A stretch of 64,000 bases of DNA from Apibacter muscae (GTDB lineage Bacteria > Bacteroidota > Bacteroidia > Flavobacteriales > Weeksellaceae), in contig NZ_SELG01000037.1 of the NCBI RefSeq assembly GCF_007845635.1, forward strand, positions 1 through 64,000, read 5' to 3'. This document shows positions 23,291-37,603 of this stretch, piece after piece. Below the pieces are notes generated by a model that saw only the letters and a program-made list of their open reading frames with translations, had not been told where the DNA came from and searched no databases. The stretch's first letter is position 1, and every line of letters begins with the position of its first letter. Made by a program: the position numbers and the translations under genes.

Positions 23291-24685
23291 TTATTTTAAA
23301 CTACCAACCATATCTTCCGGGCGTACCCATTTATCAAATTCATCCGAAGTGACAAATCCTAAATTAATAGCTTCCTCTTTTAAAGTAGTTCCATTTTTAT
23401 GTGCTGTTTTTGCGATGATAGCAGCCTTCTCGTAACCGATATGTGTGTTTAGTGCTGTTACAAGCATTAAAGAGTTATCCAACAGCTCCTTTATTCTTTT
23501 ATGATTGGGCTCAATACCGGTTGCACAATGAGCATCAAAAGAAAGGCAGGCATCTCCCAATAGTTGAGCAGATTGAAGAAAATTATAAGCCATTACAGGT
23601 TTAAATACATTTAATTCATAATTTCCTTGAGTGCCAGAGAACGTAATTGCTGTATCATTACCTAATACTTGCGCACATACCATCGTCATAGCTTCATTTT
23701 GGGTAGGATTAACTTTACCTGGCATTATGGAAGATCCTGGTTCGTTTTCAGGAATAAACAACTCTCCTATTCCACTTCTAGGTCCAGAAGCCATAAGCCT
23801 TATATCTTGAGCAATTTTAAATAAAGAAACTGCTAATTGTTTAAGTGCTCCATGAGTTTCCACTATGGCATCATGAGAAGCTAAAGCTTCAAATTTATTA
23901 GTTGCTGTAACAAAAGGTAATCCGGTAAATTTTGAAATATATTCAGCAACTTTTACATCGTATCCTTTAGGGGTATTTAAACCAGTTCCTACAGCCGTAC
24001 CTCCCAATGCTAATTCGCTAAGATGTGGTAAAGTATTTTCAATTGCTTTAATGGCATAATTAAGTTGAGCTACATAACCAGAAAATTCTTGTCCTAAAGT
24101 CAATGGAGTAGCATCCATCAAGTGGGTTCTCCCTATTTTTATAACTTCTTTAAAACTTTCAGCCTTTAGTTGTAACGTATCTCTTAATTTTTTTACTGCG
24201 GGCAAAGTATGTTCCACCACTTTTTTATAAGCGGCTATATGCATAGCCGTTGGATAGGTATCGTTGGAAGACTGTGATTTGTTTACATCATCATTGGGAT
24301 GGATACAACTTTTTTCTCCCAATTTCCCACCTTTCAATACCCATGCACGATTAGATATAACTTCATTAACATTCATGTTGGATTGAGTTCCTGAACCGGT
24401 TTGCCATATAACTAAAGGAAACTGTTCGTTTAACTTATTATCAAGAATTTCATCACAAACACTTGCTATTAAATCTCTTTTTTCTGAAGATAAAACTCCT
24501 AAAGATTCATTGGCATAAGCAGCCGCTTTTTTTAAAATTGCAAAAGCATGTACGATTTCAACAGGCATTGACCCCTCAGGTCCAATCTTAAAATTATTTC
24601 TAGATCTTTCAGTTTGAGCTCCCCAATATTTATCTTCTGGAACTTTAACTTCTCCCATGGTATCTTTTTCAATACGATAATTCAT
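23291..24685 (-). CDS. fumC: Fumarate hydratase class II
   Basis: A 464-residue enzyme that interconverts fumarate and malate in the TCA cycle. The family signature [16 protein letters not shown] is intact (catalytic Ser loop), and [19 protein letters not shown] carries the catalytic His region. [13 protein letters not shown] is also present. Length is normal for the tetrameric iron-independent class II enzyme. It is convergent with maf and stands apart from yidC, with that gene's terminator at 24742-24767 in the gap. Confidence 0.97.
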   Translation of the reverse strand: MNYRIEKDTMGEVKVPEDKYWGAQTERSRNNFKIGPEGSMPVEIVHAFAILKKAAAYANESLGVLSSEKRDLIASVCDEILDNKLNEQFPLVIWQTGSGTQSNMNVNEVISNRAWVLKGGKLGEKSCIHPNDDVNKSQSSNDTYPTAMHIAAYKKVVEHTLPAVKKLRDTLQLKAESFKEVIKIGRTHLMDATPLTLGQEFSGYVAQLNYAIKAIENTLPHLSELALGGTAVGTGLNTPKGYDVKVAEYISKFTGLPFVTATNKFEALASHDAIVETHGALKQLAVSLFKIAQDIRLMASGPRSGIGELFIPENEPGSSIMPGKVNPTQNEAMTMVCAQVLGNDTAITFSGTQGNYELNVFKPVMAYNFLQSAQLLGDACLSFDAHCATGIEPNHKRIKELLDNSLMLVTALNTHIGYEKAAIIAKTAHKNGTTLKEEAINLGFVTSDEFDKWVRPEDMVGSLK

Positions 24686-24741
24686 ATTTTTAATTTTATT
24701 ATTTTATTAAAGTTACAAACTATAATTCTATTGTTAAAAAG

Positions 24742-24767
24742 AAAGACAGCCCAATTGGGCTGTCTTT
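24742..24767 (-). terminator. Terminator of the pyrG-yidC unit
   Basis: A 26-bp perfect palindrome (AAAGACAGCCCAA and its complement) between the yidC stop and the fumC start, followed on the minus strand by CTTTTT. It ends the pyrG-yidC message. Confidence 0.85.
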
Positions 24768-24787
24768 TATCATGTTTATTTAATATA

Positions 24788-28416
<3,629 letters not shown>

Positions 28417-28545
28417 ACTGCAAAAATAGAAATTTTTGTAAAATATCCAAAATAATAAAGAATAATTATTCCATAAAAAGGCTAAACCTCTAGTTTTTGT
28501 ATGATTATCAAGCCTATACATCTTAGTAAAGCGTATAGACTTATG

Positions 28546-28591
28546 AGCATAAAAAAAAGATTGAAATATACTTTCAATCTTTTTTTATGCT
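28546..28591. terminator. Two-way terminator between the atp operon and ffs
   Basis: A long stem (AAGATTGAAA at 28557-28566 with its complement at 28572-28581, extended by A/T pairs) flanked by A-runs and T-runs on both strands. It ends the atp operon after atpG. Confidence 0.8.
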
Positions 28592-28604
28592 TAGTAAATA
28601 TTTT

Positions 28605-29471
28605 TTAGCTTTCCAAAGCTTGAGCTCCACTAACAATTTCAATAAGTTCATTGGTGATGGATGCTTGTCTAGCTTTATTATAAGAAATAACCAACTGATT
28701 TTTTAAACTTTTTGCGTTATCTGTAGCGGATTGCATTGCAGACATTCTAGCACCATGTTCAGCTGCATTTGAATCTAAAACGGCTTTATATAGTTGAATC
28801 TTCAAAGTATTTGGTATTAATTTTTCTAAAATTTCTTTTTTAGACGATTCAAATATATAATCGGAATGAATCTTTGCTGAAATTTCTTCTTTATCTAATT
28901 GTAAAGGTAAAAATTGCTCAACTTTTAATAATTGAACTACCACATTTTTAAAACTATTATAAACTAAATCAATTTTATCATATTCTCCTTGAATAAATTT
29001 ATCGATAAGTTTTTCCGATATTTCAGAAGTGTTTTTAAAATTTAAAGAATCCCAAAGTTCACTATGGTTTTCGTTAATAGAGCAAGTTTTACTTAATAAA
29101 TCATTCCCTTTTTTACCTATAGTAAGTATATCTACCTGTATACCCTTATAAGTTGTATCTATTAATTTTTTTACCGCTTTAACAACGGTTGAGTTAAATG
29201 CTCCTGCCAACCCTCTATTGGAGGTAATAACAACCAATAGTACTTTCTTAATTTCTTCTCTATCCTTATATTCAGAACCGTAATCTTCATCAATGGAAGA
29301 TGTTATATGTGTTAAAAGTTCCTGCATCTTTTCAGAGTACGGACGCAATTTTTGAATCGAATTTTGGGCTCTTTTTAGTTTTGCAGAAGAAACCATCATC
29401 ATAGCACTAGTAATCTGCATGGTAGAGTTTACAGATGTAATTCGATTTCTAATTTCCTTTAATGTTGCCAT
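28605..29471 (-). CDS. atpG: ATP synthase gamma subunit
   Basis: A 288-residue central rotor-shaft subunit of F1. The N-terminal helix MATLKEIRNRITSVNSTMQI and the C-terminal helix with EHGARMSAMQSATDNAKSL are the conserved coiled-coil parts. It is the last gene of the minus-strand cluster B-E-F-H-A-G. The catalytic beta and the epsilon genes are not in this window; in Bacteroidota they form a separate atpDC locus. Confidence 0.97.
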   Translation of the reverse strand: MATLKEIRNRITSVNSTMQITSAMMMVSSAKLKRAQNSIQKLRPYSEKMQELLTHITSSIDEDYGSEYKDREEIKKVLLVVITSNRGLAGAFNSTVVKAVKKLIDTTYKGIQVDILTIGKKGNDLLSKTCSINENHSELWDSLNFKNTSEISEKLIDKFIQGEYDKIDLVYNSFKNVVVQLLKVEQFLPLQLDKEEISAKIHSDYIFESSKKEILEKLIPNTLKIQLYKAVLDSNAAEHGARMSAMQSATDNAKSLKNQLVISYNKARQASITNELIEIVSGAQALES

Positions 29472-29504
29472 TTTTCTGTATTATAATTCTATATACAATT
29501 AAAG

Positions 29505-31082
29505 TTACGAATACATTTTAGCAACCTCTGATATAACTGAATCTAAAATATCGGTTACTGAATTATCAATTTTTCCTTTTTTTATGTCTTTTAATGTATC
29601 AGAATATTTGGTTCTTAAGATGTCTGTTAAGTTATCTTTAAAGTTTTGAACTTTATTAACAGGAACATTTTTAAGTAAATTTTTTGTTCCTGCATATATA
29701 ATTGCAACTTGTTCCTCTACAGGCATAGGTGAATTTACCGATTGCTTTAGTATCTCCACATTTCTCTCTCCTTTAGCAATTACTGCTGCAGTTGCTGCAT
29801 CCAAATCTGAACCGAATTTTGCAAATGCTTCTAATTCTCTATATTGTGCTTGATCTATTTTTAAAGTTCCAGAAACTTTTTTCATGGATTTAATCTGTGC
29901 AGCCCCTCCTACTCTTGATACTGATATACCCACATTTATCGCAGGACGTACTCCTGAATTAAACAAATCAGATTCTAAGAATATTTGACCATCTGTAATC
30001 GAAATTACATTGGTTGGAATATAAGCCGATACATCTCCTGCTTGTGTTTCAATAATGGGTAATGCGGTTAGAGAACCTCCACCTTTAACTATATTTTTTA
30101 ATGATTCAGGCAAATCATTCATTTTAGAAGCTACCTCATCGTTCGCGATTACTTTAGCCGCTCTTTCTAATAATCTTGAATGCAAATAGAAAACGTCACC
30201 GGGATAAGCTTCTCTACCTGGAGGTCTTTTTAATAATAATGAAACTTCTCTATAAGCAACTGCTTGTTTAGACAAATCATCATACACTATTAAGGCTGAT
30301 CTTCCAGTATCTCTAAAGAATTCTCCTATGGAAGCTCCAGCAAAAGGCGCATATACCTGCATAGGTGCAGGATCCGAAGCATTCGCTGCAACGACTACCG
30401 TATATGCCATTGCTCCTTTGTCTTCAAGTGTCTTTACTATTTGTGCAACGGTTGATGCCTTTTGTGCTATAGCTACATAAATACAATAAACCGGCTCTCC
30501 TCGGTCATAAAATTCTTTTTGATTTAATATAGTATCTATAGCTACTGTTGATTTACCCGTTTGCCTATCACCTATAATTAATTCTCTTTGACCTCTTCCT
30601 ATAGGAATCATAGAATCTATGGAAATAATGCCTGTTTGTAAGGGTTCATTCACCGGTTGACGAAATACAACTCCAGGTGCTTTTCTTTCAAGAGGCATTT
30701 CATACAATTCTCCTGAAATTGGTCCTTTCCCATCTATGGGTTGCCCTAAAGTATCCACAACTCTACCAATCATACCTTCACCAACATTAATGGAGGCTAT
30801 CGTTTTAGTTCTTTTAACGATATCTCCTTCTTTAATGCCTGTGGATTTCCCAAACAACATTACCCCCACATTATCTTCTTCCAAGTTTTGAACCATTCCT
30901 TCTAAACCATTGGAAAAACGAACAAGTTCCCCTTGTTCAGCCTTACTTAACCCATATATACGAGCAATTCCATCACCTACTTGTAATACGGTACCTACTT
31001 CATCTAATGAAACATCTTTATCAAAATTTGATAACTGTTGCTTTAATATTGCAGAAACTTCTGCTGGATTTATATTTGCCAT
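29505..31082 (-). CDS. atpA: ATP synthase alpha subunit
   Basis: A 525-residue non-catalytic nucleotide-binding subunit of F1. The P-loop GDRQTGKST is near residue 172. The signature [17 protein letters not shown] is intact, as is [25 protein letters not shown] with the arginine finger region after it. Length is slightly above that of E. coli, as usual in Bacteroidota. It lies 32 bases downstream of atpH and 33 bases upstream of atpG. Confidence 0.98.
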   Translation of the reverse strand: MANINPAEVSAILKQQLSNFDKDVSLDEVGTVLQVGDGIARIYGLSKAEQGELVRFSNGLEGMVQNLEEDNVGVMLFGKSTGIKEGDIVKRTKTIASINVGEGMIGRVVDTLGQPIDGKGPISGELYEMPLERKAPGVVFRQPVNEPLQTGIISIDSMIPIGRGQRELIIGDRQTGKSTVAIDTILNQKEFYDRGEPVYCIYVAIAQKASTVAQIVKTLEDKGAMAYTVVVAANASDPAPMQVYAPFAGASIGEFFRDTGRSALIVYDDLSKQAVAYREVSLLLKRPPGREAYPGDVFYLHSRLLERAAKVIANDEVASKMNDLPESLKNIVKGGGSLTALPIIETQAGDVSAYIPTNVISITDGQIFLESDLFNSGVRPAINVGISVSRVGGAAQIKSMKKVSGTLKIDQAQYRELEAFAKFGSDLDAATAAVIAKGERNVEILKQSVNSPMPVEEQVAIIYAGTKNLLKNVPVNKVQNFKDNLTDILRTKYSDTLKDIKKGKIDNSVTDILDSVISEVAKMYS

Positions 31083-31114
31083 TGATTATTTTTTATAGTT
31101 TTATAAAGTAGTAT

Positions 31115-31657
31115 TTAATATACTTTTTCGCTTAGTTTTTTCTTAATATTAAATAATTTGGTTTTAACACTTGCATCTACTTGAAAGTCCTCCATCCGTA
31201 AAATATATCCTCCAAGCAAGGATTCATCTACTATATTCTTAACTATCGATTTCTCAAAATTTATTTTGGGTGTTGATTTTAAAATCTTAGCAATTGTTTC
31301 TTCTTCCAAAGATATTGCTGAAACTATTTCCACTCTTTGAGTACCTAAATATTCATCATTTAACTTAAGAGTTTCCCTAAAGATGTCTAGCAATATATTT
31401 TCTCTCTTATGTTTGAGTACTAAAATTATAAAATGTTGAAATGTTTTCGTAAAACTTTTAAATATTTCTTTCGAGATTTCAATCTTTTTAGACGTCTCTA
31501 TAATCGGAGATTTTAAAAATAATTGAAATTGTTTATTTTGCTCAATATTTTCAGTTGCTACTTGTAACTCTTCAATTACAACTCTTTCTTGATTTTCAGA
31601 TATAGCATAATTCCATAAACCCAATGCATATCTTTTTGCTAATCTTGAAATTCTCAT
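31115..31657 (-). CDS. atpH: ATP synthase delta subunit
   Basis: A 180-residue peripheral stalk subunit that links the b subunits to F1. It has the OSCP-type N-terminal helical domain (LAKRYALGLWNYAISENQ) and the C-terminal motif DESLLGGYILRMEDFQVDAS, matching the conserved end of the family. It begins 2 bases after atpF, so translation is probably coupled. Confidence 0.93.
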   Translation of the reverse strand: MRISRLAKRYALGLWNYAISENQERVVIEELQVATENIEQNKQFQLFLKSPIIETSKKIEISKEIFKSFTKTFQHFIILVLKHKRENILLDIFRETLKLNDEYLGTQRVEIVSAISLEEETIAKILKSTPKINFEKSIVKNIVDESLLGGYILRMEDFQVDASVKTKLFNIKKKLSEKVY

Positions 31658-31659
31658 GG

Positions 31660-32154
31660 TTAATTTAATTTTGACTGATTAACTAAAGTATCTACCAATT
31701 TTTTTTGCTCGTCGGTTGAGGATAGCTCTTTTTTTAGTACCTCTTTTGCAATAGCTACTGATAAATCAGCTACTTCAGATTTAATTTGGTTAATCGCCAT
31801 AACTCTTTCTCTATTGATACTTTCTTTGGCAGAAGTTATAATTTTTTCACTTTCAGAATTAGCAATCTCTTTCGCTTCACTTATAATTTTATCCTTAACT
31901 TCTCTAGCTTCTTTTAAAATACTTTCTCTTTCTAATCGAGCTTCCTTTAAAATTTTATCATTTTGTGCTGTAAGTTTCGCCATTTCATCCCTTGCATTTT
32001 TAGCTTCATCTAAAGATTTTTGTATTGAATTCTCCCGATCTTCCAATGCTTTTAAAATAGGTTTCCATGCAAATTTTTTCAATAAAATTAACAAGATAAT
32101 AAATGAAATCGTAGTCCAAAAAACAAGACCTATATTAGGGGTTAATAAATCCAT
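31660..32154 (-). CDS. atpF: ATP synthase b subunit
   Basis: A 164-residue peripheral stalk protein: one N-terminal membrane helix (LVFWTTISFIILLILLKKFA) followed by a long charged helix that dimerises (RENSIQKSLDEAKNARDEMA and onwards). Length is typical. It is separated from atpE by 110 bases containing a strong hairpin, and is followed closely by atpH. Confidence 0.95.
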   Translation of the reverse strand: MDLLTPNIGLVFWTTISFIILLILLKKFAWKPILKALEDRENSIQKSLDEAKNARDEMAKLTAQNDKILKEARLERESILKEAREVKDKIISEAKEIANSESEKIITSAKESINRERVMAINQIKSEVADLSVAIAKEVLKKELSSTDEQKKLVDTLVNQSKLN

Positions 32155-32199
32155 TTTTTAATATGCTTTTGTATTTTATTAAATTATATTAATCTTTTA

Positions 32200-32244
32200 A
32201 TAAGAAACCCGAATAACCAACCGTTAAAATTTCGGGTTTCTTAT
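32200..32244 (-). promoter_or_regulatory. Hairpin between atpE and atpF
   Basis: Perfect 14-bp arms (ATAAGAAACCCGAA at 32200-32213 and complement at 32231-32244) with a 17-base loop, in the only large gap of the operon. The T-run behind it is weak. It may slow or partly stop transcription, or protect the upstream message, giving more c subunit than b subunit. Confidence 0.55.
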
Positions 32245-32264
32245 ATTTTAAATCTCTTGCCGTC

Positions 32265-32462
32265 TTATTTAATTAAAGACACAACTATTGCAAATAAAGC
32301 TACTGCTTCAATCAATGCAGCTAATATTAATGCAGAAGATTGGATTTTACTTTGTGCTTCAGGTTGACGTGCTATAGCTTCCATCGCTTTAGCACCAATA
32401 ATCCCGATTCCAAAACCTGCTCCGATTACAGCTAAACCTGCTCCAATTACTGATAGTTCCAT
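32265..32462 (-). CDS. atpE: ATP synthase c subunit
   Basis: A 65-residue two-helix hairpin that forms the rotor ring in the membrane. The first helix is glycine-rich (GAGLAVIGAGFGIGIIGAKA), followed by the polar loop ARQPEA. The second carries the ion-binding Glu in LAALIEAVALF. There is no Ser or Thr next to this Glu, so proton rather than sodium coupling is likely. Confidence 0.97.
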   Translation of the reverse strand: MELSVIGAGLAVIGAGFGIGIIGAKAMEAIARQPEAQSKIQSSALILAALIEAVALFAIVVSLIK

Positions 32463-32480
32463 ATTGATTTATGTTAAAAA

Positions 32481-33596
32481 TTAATGATTTTCGTGATGTT
32501 GTTCATGATGTTCTTCTGTTGCATTACCAAAATACAAAGCAGATAAAGTGGTAAAAATGTATGCTTGTAAAGCTGTTACTAAAATTTCAATCATACTTAT
32601 AAAAACTACTGCTACAATTGAAGCTGGGGCTACCATGTAGGTTTTAAATATAAAGATTAAAGAAACTAAACTTATAATGATAATATGTCCTGCAGTTATA
32701 TTGGCAAACAAACGAACCATTAGTGAAAATGGTTTTGTAAACATCCCTATAACTTCTATAGGCGCTAAAAATATTTTCATAGGAACAGGTACTCCTGGAG
32801 CCCAGAAAATATGTTTCCAATAATTTTTATTCCCACTAATAGTTGTTATTATTAATGTAATAATTGCAAGAGTAAATGTTACTGCTATATTCCCTGTTAC
32901 ATTTGCTCCAAATGGAAAGAATGGAATAATCCCCATTAAGTTATTTAACCATATAAAGAAAAATACAGTCAATAAGTATGGCATATATTTTCTATAATTT
33001 TTTAAGCCTATATTAGGTATAGCTACCTGATCTCTTATAAAAACTATAACAGGTTCTACCACAGATGCTATTCCTTTAGGTACCCCATTATATTTGTTAG
33101 ATTTATAGTAATTCCCTGCGGTTATAAATATTAAAATTAATACAAGCAATGACATCCACATACTAAATACATTTTTAGTAACTGAAAAATCCCAAGGTGC
33201 TTGATTCATTGGATGATGATTTTCGTCCAGATTTACAATATTTGGAGTATTTGAAATATATTCTCCATTCGCGTTTTTCTGTGTATAAGCGTAATAAATT
33301 TTCTCATGAAACTTAATAAATTTCATACCTTTTTTTTCAACTACAACCTGCCCACTATCATCACAATGAAAATCTTTGGAAGAAAAAGTAACTAAACCAT
33401 TTTCTGTCCATAAAATTATGGGTAAAAATAAAACATTATTACCCCAGATATCAAATTGATGAGAATCTTTTATGTGGTGCATTGCAACCTCAGTTGGATT
33501 AAATTCATCAGAATTCTCCGAAGCTTTTGCATGTAAATGTGAAAAATTACATACAAACAATAACATTGTCAAAAAAAATACAATCAGTCTTTTCAT
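32481..33596 (-). CDS. atpB: ATP synthase a subunit
   Basis: A 371-residue proton-channel subunit. It has a signal peptide (to about residue 23) and a polar exported domain to about residue 140, both typical of Bacteroidota AtpB. The membrane helices follow, with PFGANVTGNIAVTFTLAI and SLMVRLFANITAGHIIIISL, the latter carrying the essential Arg. The C-terminus is His-rich (EEHHEQHHENH). It heads the visible operon with atpE 18 bases behind it. Confidence 0.95.
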   Translation of the reverse strand: MKRLIVFFLTMLLFVCNFSHLHAKASENSDEFNPTEVAMHHIKDSHQFDIWGNNVLFLPIILWTENGLVTFSSKDFHCDDSGQVVVEKKGMKFIKFHEKIYYAYTQKNANGEYISNTPNIVNLDENHHPMNQAPWDFSVTKNVFSMWMSLLVLILIFITAGNYYKSNKYNGVPKGIASVVEPVIVFIRDQVAIPNIGLKNYRKYMPYLLTVFFFIWLNNLMGIIPFFPFGANVTGNIAVTFTLAIITLIITTISGNKNYWKHIFWAPGVPVPMKIFLAPIEVIGMFTKPFSLMVRLFANITAGHIIIISLVSLIFIFKTYMVAPASIVAVVFISMIEILVTALQAYIFTTLSALYFGNATEEHHEQHHENH

Positions 33597-33702
33597 GTTT
33601 ATTTCATTCGTAGGTTTGCAAAGATAAATATTTTCATAACATACACAATTATATATTTTAATGTAGATAATTAATAAAATTTAACATTTTATTTTTTTAA
33701 TT

Positions 33703-34095
33703 TTATTCTTTTATTAGCTTATGAATATAAAATATTTCTATAAACATAAAAATCATATATAGAAATAGTAAGTACAAAATTCTATCACTTACCAATTCTC
33801 TAAATTTTATGCAAAAACCTAAAAGCACAGCATTTTTTATAATTGTCCCTAATAAATAGATAAAAAAACTATTATCCTTCCCTATATGATTTAATAGATA
33901 TACGATAAAAAAAACAAATGCTGACGATGAACAAATAATTACTAAGGAAACTAAGTTAAATTTTAAAAATTCACTATTTATAAAAAAAGAAAATATAATA
34001 ATAAATATAGCTATAATTACATTCATCATTATATAGTTTATTACTAATTTACTCATTTTTTTATCAATACTTAATTTAAATAATTTTTGATTCAA
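33703..34095 (-). CDS. Four-helix membrane protein upstream of atpB (AtpI/DUF6168-like)
   Basis: A 130-residue protein with four hydrophobic segments (about 16-38, 46-68, 78-97 and 104-122) and short basic ends. In many Flavobacteria the gene before atpB encodes an AtpI- or DUF6168-type protein of this size and topology, thought to help assemble the c ring. The assignment rests on position and topology. It is on the same strand as atpB, about 105 bases upstream. Confidence 0.6.
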   Translation of the reverse strand: MNQKLFKLSIDKKMSKLVINYIMMNVIIAIFIIIFSFFINSEFLKFNLVSLVIICSSSAFVFFIVYLLNHIGKDNSFFIYLLGTIIKNAVLLGFCIKFRELVSDRILYLLFLYMIFMFIEIFYIHKLIKE

Positions 34096-34222
34096 ATATA
34101 TAGAGATTTTCAGGTTAATTTAATTAGTGTTTATACTACCTTTAAAAATATATAATTTAAATATCAAATCTCTTTTTTAATTTCATTTTTTTGGACTATA
34201 ATTAAAGTTTAAATTATAAAAA

Positions 34223-34253
34223 TTTGTAATATTAAAAGTATTAACTAAATTTG
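34223..34253 (+). promoter_or_regulatory. Promoter of the yceD-rpmF unit
   Basis: TTTG at 34223-34226, a 19-base spacer and TAAATTTG at 34246-34253 fit the Bacteroidota consensus exactly. The start codon of the yceD-like gene lies 20 bases downstream. Confidence 0.75.
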
Positions 34254-34273
34254 CCGATGTTTTCTCATGAAAA

Positions 34274-34759
34274 ATGGATAAATTAAGCAATTACGATATT
34301 TCATTACACTCACTAAAACTAGGAAATAACGCTATAAATTTGGTTATTTCTCAACATTTTTTTGATTTATTTGATTTCAATCAAGAATTTAGTGATCCAA
34401 ATGTCAATGTAAATATAAATATTGTTAAACATTCTTCTTTTTTTGAGCTAAACATGGATACAATTGGAACTGTTATATTAAGATGTGATATTTCTGATGA
34501 TGAATATGAACAACAAATTAAAAATAGCATTAAAATACTTGTGAAATTTGGTGAAGAATTCAACGATGAAAATGAAGAAATATTAGTTCTTCCACACGGT
34601 TCACATAGTCTCAATATTGCCCAATTCGCATATGAAGCAATCTTGTTATCTATTCCCATGAAACGCATACATCCTCGTTATTTAAACGGACATGAAGATA
34701 AATACACAGAATTATTGGATAAGTATAGTCTTCCCAATGATTCAATATCAAATAATTAA
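34274..34759 (+). CDS. YceD/DUF177 family protein
   Basis: A 161-residue acidic protein placed directly before rpmF, the conserved position of DUF177 (YceD), which is linked to 23S rRNA or large-subunit assembly. The pattern VILRCDISDDEYEQ and the C-terminal region with MKRIHPRYLNG resemble the Bacteroidota form, which lacks the paired cysteines of the E. coli protein. It is transcribed with rpmF from the promoter at 34223. Confidence 0.8.
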   Translation: MDKLSNYDISLHSLKLGNNAINLVISQHFFDLFDFNQEFSDPNVNVNINIVKHSSFFELNMDTIGTVILRCDISDDEYEQQIKNSIKILVKFGEEFNDENEEILVLPHGSHSLNIAQFAYEAILLSIPMKRIHPRYLNGHEDKYTELLDKYSLPNDSISNN

Positions 34760-34790
34760 AAATATAAATTTAAACTATATCTAAGGAATT

Positions 34791-34991
34791 ATGGCACATC
34801 CTAAAAGACGTCAATCAACAACAAGAAGAGATAAAAGAAGAACTCACTACAAAGCAACAGTTCCTCAATTAGCAAAATGTTCTGCTACGGGAGAATTACA
34901 TTTATTTCATAGAGCCTATTGGCATGAAGGGAAACTTTATTATAGAGGTAAAGTTGTAATGGAAAAGGCTACTGAAGAAGTAGAAGATTAA
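34791..34991 (+). CDS. rpmF: 50S ribosomal protein L32
   Basis: A 66-residue basic ribosomal protein: [20 protein letters not shown] at the start, then [17 protein letters not shown] and YYRGKVV. Only one Cys of the usual zinc-ribbon set remains, so the zinc-free form is likely. It follows the yceD-like gene by 31 bases. Confidence 0.97.
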   Translation: MAHPKRRQSTTRRDKRRTHYKATVPQLAKCSATGELHLFHRAYWHEGKLYYRGKVVMEKATEEVED

Positions 34992-35108
34992 TTTATTTTT
35001 CTTAAGTTTAAAATTATATAAAGCCATTTAATTGTATTATTAAGTGGTTTTTATATTAGAAGATATACACAATTCTTTTCTACATTTACAATAATTAAAA
35101 AAGTTCAT

Positions 35109-35588
35109 ATGGACATTAAAGATATTCAAAATTTAATTAAATTCGTTTCTAAATCCGACGTTGCAGAAGTAACATACAAAACTGATGAGTTTGAAATTTC
35201 TATTAAGACGAATAAAGATGCTGTAATATATAATACTAACATGCCTCATGCTTCGCATGCTATGAATATTGCACCAACTAATACTATTAATTCTCATACT
35301 ACAGCTCCAACTACTTCTGAAACAGAGATAAGTAACGATACTTCTAAACTAATTACTATCAAGTCTCCTATGATCGGAACCTTCTATAGAAAACCTGCTC
35401 CTGATAAAGATTATTTTGTGAATGTTGGAGACAATATTAATATAGGTAATACGGTTTGTGTGATTGAAGCTATGAAATTATTCAATGAAATTGAATCTGA
35501 AATATCCGGGAAGATCGTTAAAATATTAGCTGAAGATGGGTCCCCAGTTGAATTTGATCAACCTTTATTTTTAGTAGATCCTTCATAA
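35109..35588 (+). CDS. accB: Biotin carboxyl carrier protein of acetyl-CoA carboxylase
   Basis: A 159-residue carrier. The N-terminal helical part (to about 40) is followed by a Thr/Ser/Pro/Asn-rich linker and the biotinyl domain, with biotin attached at Lys123 in [10 protein letters not shown]. It carries CO2 from biotin carboxylase to the transferase for fatty acid synthesis. accC starts 20 bases downstream, the usual pair. Confidence 0.96.
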   Translation: MDIKDIQNLIKFVSKSDVAEVTYKTDEFEISIKTNKDAVIYNTNMPHASHAMNIAPTNTINSHTTAPTTSETEISNDTSKLITIKSPMIGTFYRKPAPDKDYFVNVGDNINIGNTVCVIEAMKLFNEIESEISGKIVKILAEDGSPVEFDQPLFLVDPS

Positions 35589-35608
35589 TTAATCAAAAAT
35601 TTAAATTT

Positions 35609-36967
35609 ATGTTTAAAAAAATTCTGATAGCTAATCGTGGAGAAATTGCTATGCGAATTCTTAGATCTGCTAAAGAAATGGGGATTGAAACCGTTGCGGT
35701 ATATTCTACTGCAGATGCAAATAGTTTGCATCTGCGTTTTGCTGATGAGGCAGTATGTATAGGTCCACATTCAAGCAAAGATTCATACTTGAAACAAATT
35801 AATATTTTAACTGCTGCTGAAATTACTAATTCAGACGCAATTCATCCAGGCTATGGATTCTTATCTGAAAATGCTAATTTTTCCCGTTCTTGTCAAAAAA
35901 TGGGAATAAAATTCATAGGTGCTACTCCTGAAAACATTGAAAAAATGGGAGATAAAGCTACTGCTAAAGAAACGATGAAAAAGGCGGGTGTTCCTACTGT
36001 TCCTGGTTCTGACGGATTGATCCCTTCTTATGAAGAAGCTGCAAAAATTGCTGAAGAAATTGGATATCCCGTTATGATTAAAGCAACTGCCGGAGGTGGA
36101 GGTAAAGGAATGAGAGCCATATGGAAGAAGGAAGAATTAGAAAAAAATTGGGAAGCTGCGGTACAAGAGGCTCAAGCAGCGTTTGGGGATGGTGGAATGT
36201 ATATGGAAAAATTAATTGAAGAACCCCGCCATATTGAAATACAAATTGCCGGTGACCGTTTTGGAAATGCCATACATTTATCTGAAAGAGATTGCTCAAT
36301 TCAAAGACGTCATCAAAAATTAGCAGAGGAAACTCCTTCTCCTTTTTTAAGCGATGAGCTTCGAAAAAAAATGGGTGATGCTGCTATTAAAGCAGCTAAA
36401 TATATTGGATACGAAGGTTTGGGTACCATAGAATTTCTGGTAGATAAACATCAAAACTTCTATTTTATGGAGATGAATACCCGTATACAGGTAGAACATC
36501 CTATTACTGAGCAGGTGACTGGTCTAGATTTATTAAAGTTGCAAATTGAAATCGCTTATGGTAAAAAAGTACCATCTACAAACTTTTATCCAAAAAATCA
36601 TTCTATTGAATGTAGGATTAATGCAGAAGACGTATACAATCAATTTTTACCATCGCCTGGAAAAATTACTAACTTGAATATTCCGGGAGGGATTGGTGTT
36701 CGTGTAGACACGAATGTCTATCCTCATTATAGCATCCCGCCGTTTTATGATTCTATGATTGCCAAATTGATTGTGGATGCGCCCACACGAAAAGAAGCTA
36801 TTGACAAAATGAAACGTGCTTTGGATGAATTCTATATTGAGGGGGTTAAAACAACTATTCCTTTACACAGACAGCTTATGGAGGATCCTAATTTTATTGA
36901 GGGTAACTATACTACTAAATTTATGGAAGATTTTGTACTAGATAAAAAATATGAATATGATTTATAA
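35609..36967 (+). CDS. accC: Biotin carboxylase subunit of acetyl-CoA carboxylase
   Basis: A 452-residue ATP-grasp enzyme that carboxylates the biotin on AccB. The opening [13 protein letters not shown], the glycine loop [10 protein letters not shown] and the active-site region [19 protein letters not shown] are intact. Length is normal. It ends the operon at the terminator near 36994. Confidence 0.97.
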   Translation: MFKKILIANRGEIAMRILRSAKEMGIETVAVYSTADANSLHLRFADEAVCIGPHSSKDSYLKQINILTAAEITNSDAIHPGYGFLSENANFSRSCQKMGIKFIGATPENIEKMGDKATAKETMKKAGVPTVPGSDGLIPSYEEAAKIAEEIGYPVMIKATAGGGGKGMRAIWKKEELEKNWEAAVQEAQAAFGDGGMYMEKLIEEPRHIEIQIAGDRFGNAIHLSERDCSIQRRHQKLAEETPSPFLSDELRKKMGDAAIKAAKYIGYEGLGTIEFLVDKHQNFYFMEMNTRIQVEHPITEQVTGLDLLKLQIEIAYGKKVPSTNFYPKNHSIECRINAEDVYNQFLPSPGKITNLNIPGGIGVRVDTNVYPHYSIPPFYDSMIAKLIVDAPTRKEAIDKMKRALDEFYIEGVKTTIPLHRQLMEDPNFIEGNYTTKFMEDFVLDKKYEYDL

Positions 36968-36988
36968 TTTATATTTTTAAATGTATTA

Positions 36989-37019
36989 AAAAAAGCTATT
37001 CTTTCGAATAGCTTTTTTT
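36989..37019. terminator. Shared terminator between accC and the pRiA4b-type gene
   Basis: AGCTATTC (36994-37001) and its complement (37006-37013), loop TTTC, flanked by A-run and T-run, so it can work on both strands for the convergent genes. Confidence 0.85.
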
Positions 37020-37021
37020 AA

Positions 37022-37588
37022 TTATTTTTCATCTTCTTCATCTTCATATAGATCACCATAAGTATCATCTTCCTCTTCATCCTCATAAGAATCTGCCTCA
37101 TCTGCATCAAATTTAATACTTACATCATCAACAGCAACCACATCTCCAAAGTCTTCAATATTTGTAGAGGAAGCAAATTTTTTATCGGGAGCTTTTAAAG
37201 GCATTTTTCCAAATCTATAAACAGTTAAAGGGTAATTAACCACCGGCTTTTTTTCAATGATTTCGGTTAGTTCTACATAGAATGACCACATTTTAATAAA
37301 GTCATAAACAAATAATAAACGATCTCCTATTTTGGCTAACGCTTCTTTAACATAAACATCAGACATCGTTTCTCCATCTCCATCCTCAGACATATCTTCA
37401 AGAGGGATCTCCTCGCCTTGGCTCCATTTTTCGTCTGATTTATAAAATGATGCCAACTCCTCCCCTTGTAAACTAAAAGCACTTTTTATACCTTCATAAA
37501 GATTCCACAATGTCTGGGTTCCTTTTATTTCAATATCTCTAAAAACATCCTCTTCTGTTTCAAGAATAACTCTTACCTTATAAATCAT
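37022..37588 (-). CDS. pRiA4b ORF-3-like/IS1096 passenger-type protein
   Basis: A 188-residue acidic protein. Its N-terminus (IYKVRVILETEEDVFRDIEI, TLWNLYEGIKSAF) matches the plasmid pRiA4b ORF-3 family, which has a ubiquitin-like fold and an unknown role. The C-terminus is a long run of Asp and Glu. In Bacteroidota it is a stable chromosomal gene, so it is not a sign of a mobile element here. It lies 15 bases behind the cca-like gene. Confidence 0.8.
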   Translation of the reverse strand: MIYKVRVILETEEDVFRDIEIKGTQTLWNLYEGIKSAFSLQGEELASFYKSDEKWSQGEEIPLEDMSEDGDGETMSDVYVKEALAKIGDRLLFVYDFIKMWSFYVELTEIIEKKPVVNYPLTVYRFGKMPLKAPDKKFASSTNIEDFGDVVAVDDVSIKFDADEADSYEDEEEDDTYGDLYEDEEDEK

Positions 37589-37603
37589 AATTGTTTTTGA
37601 TAA

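Noticed and set aside
37022-37588. Transposon passenger gene, based on the IS1096/pRiA4b family name
   Set aside because: No transposase, inverted repeats or boundary is seen; the gene sits in a stable housekeeping context.
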